Origin: Gibbula magus
Lineage: Eukaryota; Mollusca; Gastropoda; Trochida; Trochidae
DNA length: 64,000 nt
Assembly (NCBI GenBank): GCA_936450465.1
Contig: OW388290.1
Coordinates: 24,603,457 to 24,667,456, forward strand
Direction of reading: 5' to 3'
Part shown: one piece after another, positions 36,101 to 48,100 of the stretch
How positions within the stretch are numbered: position 1 is the stretch's first letter
Layout: the number at the start of each line of letters is the position of its first letter
The notes under the pieces: model-generated
What the model saw: the letters and a program-made list of their open reading frames with translations, nothing else
Told to the model about the DNA's origin: nothing
Database searches by the model: none
Program-made: the position numbers and the translations under genes

Positions 36101-39100
36101 GTTCTAAGTCAATAGCTGCGACTTTAGTGTCTTGTACCCTATAAGACGAAGTAGAGGATGTGGTGATTCGGTGCATCTCCTCGTCTTGAGATACCAAACC
36201 ATCCGTGAATTCCAGGCCATGAATCTGGTAGTCATATTTCACTGACTTTGATGCCTTAAAAGTTGGGTTCAGCGACAAACGTTTGAACTCCTCATTCAAG
36301 GTGGCGACGAGGTCTCTCACTCTGGGATGAGCCGGTAAGAGAAGCTGAGGGTCCTCGCGCAGCGTTGTAGAAGGGTCCAGATCCGGGCCGGGGGATGGAC
36401 AAGAGTCTTTTAGTCTGTCCGCCATCCAACCATACACCCCCGCAAAGCCCAGGTGGTTAGGGTCCAATTCCTCATCGTAATCAGGAACAAAGTTGCGTTC
36501 TGACAGTGGGGAGTTGATAGGAGAGCGACTCCTTTCCCTAGATCTCGAGGATGCACGTGACCTCGAGCTCCTAGTAGACTCCGAGATCACGGACGCCGGT
36601 GGTGCCAGGGGAGGTGGTGGTGCAGGGGGGGCCATAGGAGGCAAAGGAGGCTGAGGTTGTAACAGATGAGGTGGGGGTTGACCCGGAACTTGGAAAAAAT
36701 TCCTCATATATCCCATGAATATGTTCGGGTCATAGCCCTGCACATGTGGAGGCTGTGCCTGTTGTTGACCTGGAGGCTGGGCATAACCGCCCCACATTTG
36801 CATGGGAGGTGCCTGCTGCATAGGAGGGGGGTGTAACACTTGCCATTGGGGAGGCTGGGCCCCATTGTTATCCCCAGCAGCCCCTCCTGGTGGCGTCTGG
36901 TTCACTACCTGTCCACTTGGAGGTAGCTGGTCATTGTTCACATCACGTGTTGACGGCGCTCTAGTCGTGACAGACGAGGTCTGAGAGGCGCTGGGTGACG
37001 CCCGTTGACGTCGTTGGCGTTGATGAGTCCAGCCTCGACATTCGTTTTCGAGTTTGTTGTGTGAGTCTTTTACGTGAAACCTTCACGTAGGACCTGAAAC
37101 TATCAGGCGAAAGTTTCACACAAAAAGTACACCGACGATCTTCGGAGCACAAGGTTGTGCAGTCAAGGCACGAAGGGTGAGGGTCCTTAGAAGATTTGGG
37201 CCCTCGGCAGACCACGCACTTCTCACGTGGCATACACAAAACCAAAACTGCAAAACAAACAGAAAAAAGGGGTTAAGTTCTACGCCAATACCATTTCGAA
37301 CGGTAAACGTAGACATAACAAAGTATAAACACTTTCAAACGTACATTAAAAACGGTAAAAACCTACGAGATATAGTACTCACGAACTTAGCAGTACCATC
37401 TCGCAGTGAATGTAAACAATAACAACAAACGCCACAGCCAATCAGCGTGCACGACGAGTGCACGTGACCTCGCCCCCGGGCAAGTCTAGCTAGCTGCAGG
37501 CGATAAAAAAAAATGGCGACCATTACGAGGTGAAAGGTCGTGGAAACTTAAGACGGGAAAACCAAGCAAAAAACGTTTATTGCATAGGCAAACCCACTTG
37601 GATAAGGTTACTGGATACCTCAACTATACATTCAGCGAAGCAAGCAGTCTTGTCGAATACGAGCGAACACAAACTTGCAAGCCAGCTGACCCACGTGTCG
37701 ACGAGGGAAGGGAAGCATGACAGGTAGGCAAAAATACACGTTGTAAAATTGCAAACATACCTAAATATAAGGAAAAAGGGTTGCTACAACTGTAGCAAAG
37801 ACAAAGGTGAGCACTGGACCACCAGTGCACGAAGAAAAAAGGTAGTAGCTGACGAAAAGCATTCGTTGCGTCCGTTCGCTAAGGCGAAAGCATGTGTAAT
37901 GATGTGGTTTCCCATGGTCATGTGACCTTTCACTTCCGTGGGATGCGCATCCGGTTCATCACCCCACTAGGAAGGGAAGTATCCTATCTTAGTGTGTTGA
38001 TGAAACTCTCCGCGTGTTTCGAACAAACATGTGTATATGCAATTGTAGTGTAAGGTAAGTTAAAAAATTATATAAATAATAAGTCCTTAATTTTGTATTT
38101 ATGCTAAATAAACATTTGTCAATCTTATAATTACACCCAAAACAAATCATAAATTGATCAAAACAAATGCTTATCAGTGCTGCATGGCAACTTCAGACAG
38201 GAAACGTCACTCAAGGTGTTGACTTAATTCCATGCAATTCCCCAAGAGGGACTGGTTAATTTTTGTATAGGGGTGACAGGAGTTGCATAGTTCAAATAGG
38301 ATAGAGCACAATCACTTATTAAACGATTATTACTGATAGAAATGAAGATTGATTTTAGTCTAATTTTAAATAACATAATTAGATTATAGATTTGTCAAAC
38401 CAAGAAACAATAATCAAATTTGTTTGAAGTTTTGTCAATTGCCACCCCTGTGTTGAAAATGGATTATCCGGGAGGTCTGCAGATTTTTCTGTTTTCATTG
38501 TCGTAGTTTTAGACAGCCATACAGCTCAATGTTACCAAAACTTATATATTGAGGTATGTTTCAAAATATCACTGATGAAATGTTTGCAGGTGTAAAACAT
38601 TTGAAATGCATTACAAGTTTTTGGTTTAATAGTTATTGTATGTTATGTACACATCCTGCAAACGTGTGACGGCTAAAAATAGCACTGTGTTGATACCCCT
38701 GGATACTACGATTGCAATTGAGAAATTATCAGCATAAAATTAAAATCAAATTACATTAAATATTACATTACTTTTTATCAAAAACTTTGACAATCTAACC
38801 ATTTTATTTGTAGTATTTGTATTGATATGCATGATTTTACTTTTGACTGTCGGAAAACTTTTAGTACCTGTTTACGTCACTCGCTGTAGTGTTAGTGTAA
38901 TGTGACAAGCATTTCACTGATATTTATAAACAATATGAAGTTCGTTCACAAGTGCACACATTTATTATTGTTTTTATAAAAACATATACTTTGTCTTTTC
39001 CAAACATGAACATTTTGGGGCTGGTTAATATTGCAGGGGACCGGTATTTTTAATGACTGCCGGTCCCTTGGACTGGCTGTTAAAAATGCCAGCGGAAACA

Positions 39101-42100
39101 CTGTTAACCTGGATGAACGAACATGAGAATTGCAAATGACATACTTATCGAGAGTGCGATCATCCTTCTCGTGGCCCTGTAGACAGTGGAGATCGCTTGG
39201 GCTGGCGGACACCATGGACATGTTGAGGGGGATTGCCTCCCCGTCCTTGTCTGCTATCTCGAGCCCAGTCAGTCCCAGGTAGTGCATGTCGCCCCAGGTA
39301 GCAGTGAAGTCCAGCTCCAACTCTGAGTAGGCAATGATATGACAAAGTACTCATCAAGTTTGCTATCATAGAAGTCTTTATTTGAAAAACATGCAACATA
39401 TATAATGAACAAGTAATTTTACAGTTTGTGATACAGAACCGAACAAGAGTAAAGTTTTTAGTGAATTAGGGGACAACAGTAATGTCTTGTAGGATAACAC
39501 CTGCACTAGAATTTTCAGCAGGAAAGCTGGAACTACATCCTATTCAGAGTGGTTTCTCAAAATGATTATTGAAAGTCTGTATATCTTGTTGGCACCTTAT
39601 CTATGTGCCATGTCTTGTACTTACTCTTAGCCTTATACACCACCACATCGCCTGCATAAGCCACTATACTGGTGCCAGGTCGGGGGGTTGGGTCCGGTTT
39701 CTTAATAGCAGCACGTGTAAAAGGTCGGTCCTGAAACATGTCAAGTGATAATTGCTTAGTTCAACCCTAGATTGCAACTATTAAATCATTAATAGTATCA
39801 ACTTCTCCCATAAGTCATAACTGGGTCCAATCTCCAAATTTAAGCCTGCTACATTTTATTACCTTTTCTGTGTTAGCATAGAAGTTGCACTATGACGTTC
39901 AGGTGCAGCACGCTACTACACTAGCTCAGAAAAGTTAACAAACTGCGGCAAAGCTTAATGAGGAAATGATGGAGACTAACATGGGTTATGACTTGAGAGG
40001 CAAGTTGAAATAGTCTTGTCAATGAGGCAGTGATGGAGACTAACATGGGTTATGACTTGAGAGGCAAGTTGAAATAGTCTTGTCAATGAGGCAGTGATGG
40101 AGACTAACATGGGTTATGACTTGAGAGGGAAGTTGAAATAGTCTTGTCAATGAGGCAGTGATGGAGACTAACATGGGTTATGACTTGAGAGGGAAGTTGA
40201 AATAGTCTTGTCAATGAGGCAGTGATGGAGACTAACATGGGTTATGACTTGAGAGGGAAGTTGAAATAGTCTTGTCAATGAGGCAGTGATGGAGACTAAC
40301 ATGGGTTATGACTTGAGAGGGAAGTTGAAATAGTCTTGTCAATGAGGAAATGATGGAGACTAACATGGGTTATGACTTGAGAGGCAAGTTGAAATAGTCT
40401 TGTCAATGAGGCAGTGATGGAGACTAACATGGGTGATGACTTGAGAGGGAAGTTGAAATAGTCTTGTCAATGAGGCAGTGATGGAGACTAACATGGGTGA
40501 TGACTTGAGAGGGAAGTTGAAATAGTCTTGTCAATGAGGCAGTGATGGAGACTAACATGGGTTATGACTTGAGAGGGAAGTTGAAATAGTCTTGTCAATG
40601 AGGCAGTGATGGAGACTAACATGGGTTATGACTTGAGAGGGAAGTTGAAATAGTCTTGTCAATGAGGCAGTGAAGGAGACTAACATGGGTTATGACTTGA
40701 GAGGGAAGTTGAAATAGTCTTGTGAATGAGGCAGTGACGTAGACTAACATGGGTTATGACTTGAGAGGCAAGTTGAAATAGTCTTGTGAATGAGGCAGTG
40801 ATGGAGACTAACATGGGTTATGAATTGAGAGGGAAGTTGAAATAGTCTTGTCAATGAGGCAGTGATGGAGACTAACATGGGTGATGACTTGAGAGGGAAG
40901 TTGAAATAGTCTTGTCAATGAGGCAGTGATGGAGACTAACATGGGTTATGAATTGAGAGGGAAGTTGAAATAGTCTTGTCAATGAGGCAGTGATGGAGAC
41001 TAACATGGGTTATGACTTGAGAGGGAAGTTGAAATAGTCTTGTCAATGAGGCAGTGATGGAGACTAACATGGGTTATGACTTGAGAGGGAAGTTGAAATA
41101 GTCTTGTCAATGAGGCAGTGAAGGAGACTAACATGGGTTATGACTTGAGAGGGAAGTTGAAATAGTCTTGTGAATGAGGCAGTGACGTAGACTAACATGG
41201 GTTATGACTTGAGAGGCAAGTTGAAATAGTCTTGTGAATGAGGCAGTGATGGAGACTAACATGGGTTATGAATTGAGAGGGAAGTTGAAATAGTCTTGTC
41301 AATGAGGCAGTGATGGAGACTAACATGGGTGATGACTTGAGAGGGAAGTTGAAATAGTCTTGTCAATGAGGCAGTGATGGAGACTAACATGGGTTATGAA
41401 TTGAGAGGGAAGTTGAAATAGTCTTGTCAATGAGGCAGTGATGGAGACTTAACATGGGTTATGACTTGAGAGGAAGTTGAAATAGTCTAGTCAATGAGGC
41501 AGTGATGGAGACTAACATGGGTTATGACTTGAGAGGAAGTTGAAATAGTCTAGTCAATAAGCATGTGAATGAAGGATGATAACACTATGAATGCCGTAGT
41601 CCAACTCACCTCATTATCAGCTGTACTTGGTCTCTCGAAGGGCACGTCCTCCTCGTCATCACTGAAAAGATCTCCTTCATATGCCTCATCATTCTTGGAC
41701 ACTTCATCCAGGATAGACTCCTCCATAGTAAACAGGATTGTCTGAAAGATCGGAGGGATATGTGAAAAATAATGTTAGCGCATCTGAAATATCAAAATTT
41801 CTTCCATACCATTCTTAGAGGCCTATTTACAGGAATAACGGTTTCTTAAACACAGAGTATCATTTTGGACTGGTCACTGTGTAGATGTAGCAATGTAACA
41901 TCACACCCTCACATGGAGAACAATTCTCCTGCAGACCTCTTGAAGCCGAACAAGATAACCTAACCACTGAGCTAACATTTTCCTAAAGTGAAGAGTATGT
42001 GGTGACCACATTTCTTAATCTTTTATCTGCAGGATTGATTCATATCCAAACCTCTTCCCTTCTCTTCATGAATCATAACTGGCTAATCTCAACAAACTCT

Positions 42101-45100
42101 GGCTTGAGGCAGGCACAGATGATAGCTATATCTAGAATATTCGCAGGTAAAACACTTGTCAAGGTTTCTTTGGAAACTTAGTAAACAGTACTCACATCTC
42201 CGAAAGCCTCTGTGCCCCCCTCCACTCCTCCACAGGCTCTAGCTATCTCCCCGTGGAAAATGAGCTGCTTGTCCAGATGTATCAGTATGTCCTTTGCTCC
42301 ACGGTACGAGTGGATGCGGGACTTGTTGTAGTTCTGTGAAAGAAGAGACACTTATTTGGACAAGTAACCTTTTAGGGCTTTTAGAAGTGAAACACATAAG
42401 AAAAGCTAAATTTGAACTGAATTATCCTAAAGAACACATTGTTTTTGATTATCTGTTTGCTCCTTAATTGGGTGAATGTTGCAATGTTACAGTAGGCTAC
42501 ATTAGGATAAAACAGTGTTTGCAGAAACAATACGGTTTCAGTCTGCAAGAGGTTATTTGAATGACATAATAAAACTACAATGATGTGCATTTGCAAAAAT
42601 GTCAATGGAAATGATTGGTACCTACAATCACAGAAACCTGTTGAAAATGAACTGCTTCTTTAAATATTCTGTGATCATTCTAGACTCACCCATATTCTGA
42701 TCATTGCTATCTTGCATGGTTTCTCAAAGGTCATGAAGACCTTGTGGTCGGCCCCAGTGGTGAAGGGAGCGAGCCACATGTGCACGTCGTCTCTCGTCCG
42801 GTTCACTCCGTCAATAATGTTGGTGATCACTCGCGGGTCTTTGTGATAGTCTGGCAGTTCATTAATGTCTCGCGGTTTGGCAGTGATCTGGACAAATACA
42901 ACAATCAGTAATGAGAAGAGAAAGATTGAAATTGTAGCATGAAAATAAAATGAATCTTACTCAACAAATTTGAAAGGTTGAGTTATAAGCATCAAGTCTT
43001 GCCCAAATATTGCAGATAAAAGGAGTCCCATTGTTACCTGTTTAATGACAACGGGATCCCCTGTGCTGGAGAATATATCGATGCCGGTGAGTCCCACATA
43101 GTGTCTGTCTCCCCACGTCGTCTGGATGTTCATCACAAGCTCCTGGCCGAAAGGAAGCTCAGGGATCACAAAGTTGTCGTCTCTGCGGGTACAAGATGGA
43201 GGCATGATGTGATGACATTTCTGTTTTAGCTGTTTGAAGCATTTGATCTGACATTACTTTTGAATATTACATTTAAAACTTGGTCATATACAACAACTTT
43301 TGAATGTTGTGGTTGTAATTCCTAACAGTTTAAGATGAAGACAAGTTGTGAGTCTATGGCTTTAAATATAATTAGACATTCTTTGGAGTAAGCCACAAAA
43401 AGGTTGCAAGTCTTTGTGCTTTACAGTGAGTTTCTGTATCAGTCTAATACTCTACCAGCAGAACTGATGACAAATTCATACTCATTTGGGTGGATGTGGC
43501 GCATTATCAAATGCAATATATTATTATTATTATTATTATTATTATTGTGATTAAAAACACACTCTCAGACAAGTACCAAATGAAGATCACTAGCATCTCA
43601 AAACCTTATCCACACCATAAGAACATCTACTTCTTGTTTGCAGCTTTTCTGCAACATCCTATGCCCTGAATTAAGGTTTATGAACACAAAGTCAAACAAC
43701 TCCTATGTAAGAACTCACTGTGCGTCTGGTGCTGGTTCTCGGACATCCCTGCCGTCTGCTCCTGCTGCCTTCTGACCTCCTCCGATATACTCATCCAACA
43801 TGTCATCTGTCACAGAGCATGAGAGGACATGAAACAGTGAACCATAGCAGGGTGGCTTAGACATGTTTGAGACTTGGTAACTCAGTAGTGAGAATAGAAA
43901 TTGTCTAGTTAGTTGAAAACAACATTCTCAATTCATACTGAATTGCAATTTTGTAACAGCTTGAAGTTTGCGTGTTTAACAGTAGAGTAGGGCCTCACCG
44001 GTGATACAGTGAGACCCTGTTTGTCCGCACGATTTTGTTTCAGTTGAAAGATCTACTGAATAGTGAGGCGTGCGGTAAAACAAATCATTACTTGCATATA
44101 AATCAAAAAGAAGATTTGAAATACTACCTTGCAGATGGGCAGGTTTCCGGATATACAGGGTCTGGGTAAACGAGATCTGACTGTATTCAACTGGAAGCAT
44201 GAACGAATACACCAACTATAAACAGTTTGCTATTACCTCCCATGTCTATAGACAGTCTGCCCCTCTGCTGTTTGTTGAAGAGGTTGAGAGAGCCCCACTC
44301 TTCCTCCAGGTTCTCGTGAGATGTCCTCCACTTGGACCGGTTCTTCTGTATCCGCATCATCGGCGTGATCTCATCGACTGCTTCTGCTGAAACAAGAAAT
44401 AGTGCTAATGTAACATTGGGATGGCGTTGTGTGGAGGCGTGTTGACTTTCAGGAACAATGGGACACAGGGGAGGTGAGGTTATTTTGGGTTAAACGACGC
44501 TTTCAATAGAGTATTTCACTTATATCATGGCTGCTAGTATTATGGCAGGGAGAAAGCCTGTAACGTCATGTGGCTATGCATTGCGGTGAAACCTGCGAGC
44601 ATGGCTGGAACTAGCGAGGGTTCAAGATTTCAATTATCATCCCTCAATTATAACGCATAGGAAATATTATAATACAAACCTCTTTCCTCCATTTTCTTTT
44701 TATCTCCATCAAGAACAGTGTTCAGATGATCAGACCTGTAATTCGATAAAAAATCATTGACAGAAACCAGGGAGAAGTGTACCAAATTTCATTGTGCTAA
44801 TGGCCACTATAAAGCAAATTAATTTTCAGTTTAAGCAAAGCAAAAAACAATCAATCAGTATCAATTTTTTATATCCATTACATTTTCAAATGTTTTAAAT
44901 TAATGTTAGATGAATTGATAAAAAAAAATTAAAATTTACTTTAAATTGACATTTGATAAAATCTTTTGAATTATTGATTTTGAAGATTGAGTTAAAATAA
45001 AAGCAAGCAAACCACACGGCAGGGTGGATCACAATCTCCAGTGCTACCAACACCAACACACTGCATGCACGTAAACACTGTGGTATGTGAATCTGCTTCA

Positions 45101-48100
45101 TAATCAAAAGTCAGTATGACATGTGAACACTGTGGTATGTGAACACTGTGGTATGTGAATCTGCTTCATAATCAAAAGTCAGTATGACATGTGAACACTG
45201 TGGTATGTGAACACTGTGGTATGTGAATCTGCTTCATAATCAAAAGTCAGTATGACATGTGAACACTGTGGTATGTGAACACTGTGGTATGTGAATCTGC
45301 TTCATAATCAGTTGTCAATAGTGCATGTCAACACTGGTATGTGAACACTGGTATGTGAATATGCTTCATAATCAAAAGTCAGTATGACATGTGAACACTG
45401 TGGTATGTGAATCTGCTTCATAATCAGTTGTCGATAGTGCATGTCAACACTGGTATGTGAATCTGCTTCATAAATCAGTTGATGTGGCATGTGAGCACAG
45501 GCTTAGCAAGCATTGCTGAAAATATCACTTTAAAAATTTTAGACTGTTTAAAATATCCTACATTATTCTTAAAATAATTTCGAATTTCAAATCCTCTTAC
45601 ATGTAAATATGTGGTTTACAGATATTGTCAATAATATTTACCAATGTGCAATAAATAAATGTGGGTTAAGTAATACTAATTGTAACCTATTTCCTGAAAA
45701 TTATATCAGTGTGCTATCAATGGGTTAAACAAAACTCACTTCAAATGTCAATGTGCTATGTACACGAACACAGAGTTAACACTGTTTCAACTGAGTATAT
45801 ATACACACACGAAGAAGGGATTAAGAAAATTTATAAACTTGATGAACATTGGGTTAGACAAATGTGTGTCAATGTGTTGTATATATATATATTCATATGT
45901 GAAAGAGTTACAGTGACACTTGACCACTGTATATATGTAGCCGGAGTGATCTACCCTGCGTGAGGCCAGGCGCTCAGATCCTCCAACACGAGAGGGTCCG
46001 AGTCTTGCGCCTCTTGCCTCGGTGTCGCCGCCTTCTTCTTGTCGCGACTCTCTGGTCTTGGAGATGGACTCTTGTCTGTACGTCCTGCTCTACTTGCTGG
46101 AGGGCTCTTGAACCTTTCTGTAAGGAGGAGGAAGTACATTTAGTTTCAAGTACAGATGAAAAACAAAAGACCAAAGGTATAAACCTTCAAAGGTCATCTA
46201 CATTGTTGATAAAATTTACATTCAATAATTTTCAAAGAGGGGTGCAGTGGTTTGTACCCCCTGATGAGAAAGATCTTAATATTCCTTTATTCTTTACTTT
46301 ATCAAATCTCATTAATTAGTCAAAAGCCTAAGAACCTTGCACATCTTCAGCATTCAGCCATTTTGGAACATCCTTCTTCCTGGCCGACTCCCTGAAAATA
46401 TGAAGTACATGTTTTAAACAATGAGTAGAGATATTATAACATATCATCATTTCACAGTATGATTTCTCCAAAAACCAATGGATGAGATCATTACTAGGCA
46501 TATCATGTAATCACAAATACCCACATCAATACCAGATTTGAGAGTTACATGTTTTGAAGGTAGTTGCCTTATTCATCAGACCTTGATATGCTTGATTAAA
46601 GTAGATTTGTAAACCAACAACAACAAGGAGTGATAAATCAATGTGAATTAGGTCTCAACAAGAGAACAACAAACAAAATGTCCTGAACAAAAAAAGAAGG
46701 ATTGTGGAGAACATCAACAACGTTTTGTCACAGTGCCTCTTGCAAATTCAACTGCAATCACATTTTGGTAAGGTCAATACACAATCCAGAATTCAAACGT
46801 GTAATAAACAAGAGCAACAAGTGTGGTGGTTAGTGCATCGAACACTGTCAACAGGAACTGTGTAACAGAGTCATTACGGATCAACTTGATGTAACATCTT
46901 GTGCAGCCATCTTGGTCGGCGAGCATCAGGGGGGACAACCCACCCATCTACAACATCAGACACCTCATCTGGAGAGTCATATCCGTCACTCCCCTCCTCC
47001 TCCTCATTCTCACTGTTATCATTACAGCTGGAAGAAAGTTGGTGAGTGATGGAAAGAAGAGTAAAATTGAATTGAATAAGAGATCTACACAGTTCTATAT
47101 ACAGTGTTCATTTTAGAAATATTTATTTGACCTATACGCTTTTTCCAAATGATAATATCACATGTTATCAATTAATAAATCAAGATACTTATGACTGATC
47201 ATGCTCATGATTTGGTAAGCAAATTCTGATGCATAGAAACGGTTAGATTCTAAAATAAAAGCATCAAAATAAACAGTTTTGAGTTTCAAAATGAACACTT
47301 CATTTCATGAAACAAAAGCAGCATACCATTCAGGAGATGACATGCTTCGTGAAATGAAGAGGCAAGAAGCAGAAAATGAGAGGAGTGGAAGCTCATGAAG
47401 CAGACAGTCCGTGAAGCAAAGGAGTGCCCAGTGGGACCGATCAATTGGATATAACACCTCCACTAGAATAGCGGTGTCAGCAACTAGCTTCAGGAACAAT
47501 CACAGCATTACCGGCTCCGATACATTATAGATGAGATCGCTGTGGTCAATACCACTGATAGACAGCTTGTCTTCATTTGATCTGCAGAACTCTTACGTGA
47601 CAGGTCGGGTAGACAGTAATTTGTATGATTTATGCAAAACATTAAATAATGATTGGTGGATAAGGTAGTTTCAAGTGTTCTATTCAGTAAACATTCTATA
47701 TTGTGGTCAATAATCAGTTTTGATCACTAAGGTATTAAGATCAATGTATTCAAAAAGTATCACAAATTTTGTGTACAAAAATATTACGTTTGCCTCGAAA
47801 ATATTTCATTTTGGATGATTTCCTATTCCCCTTTCAGTTCAGCTTTTGAAACAACACATATAAAATCTTTTGGAAGTACTGGAGAAAATCTGAAATCTTG
47901 CATAATAACTAAAGCAATCAAATGTTGCACTGGTTCTGGAAAACAGATGCAAAGTTTGTAGGATACAAGCAAAATATTCCATTCAATGTTTCAATAAATC
48001 TTAACTTCTTACTGAATGTTCATGTCCTTGAGTTTCTGCAGCATGCTACTGTCTTCCTCCTCGTTGCTAGGGGTAACCCGTCTGTGAGGGCCCCCCTTAG

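Larger units (their letters stand above)
32080..38069 (-). mobile_element. DIRS-family tyrosine-recombinase retrotransposon
   Basis: Inverted terminal repeats at 32113-32282 and 37890-38059 (170 bp each) are identical as far as I can read. An internal complementary region at about 32,356-32,440 joins the complement of the left outer end to that of the right outer end, the circle-junction layout known from DIRS elements. The order on the reverse strand is gag-like, RT-RNase H, tyrosine recombinase, with overlapping frames. No target duplication is expected. It is GC-richer than the surrounding DNA. Confidence 0.92.
31939..39103. mobile_element. hAT-like element split by a DIRS insertion
   Basis: The ends CAGTGTTTCCG (left) and CGGAAACACTG (right) are a frequent hAT terminal form. 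Just inside, both carry ggaccggta/taccggtcc-like words. The flanks share TTAACC, part of a decayed 8-bp duplication. Removing the DIRS element (about 32,080-38,069) leaves about 1.17 kb without ORFs. Confidence 0.7.

Noticed and set aside
33190..36984. Several + strand open frames in the DIRS element
   Set aside because: Antisense shadows of the GC-richer recombinase, RT and gag frames.
39955..41562. Regular repeats resembling a CRISPR array
   Set aside because: The 64-bp units abut with no unique spacers, in a eukaryotic intron.
45951..46319. + strand 119-codon frame over a KATNIP exon
   Set aside because: Shadow of the exon 46117-45955 on the opposite strand.
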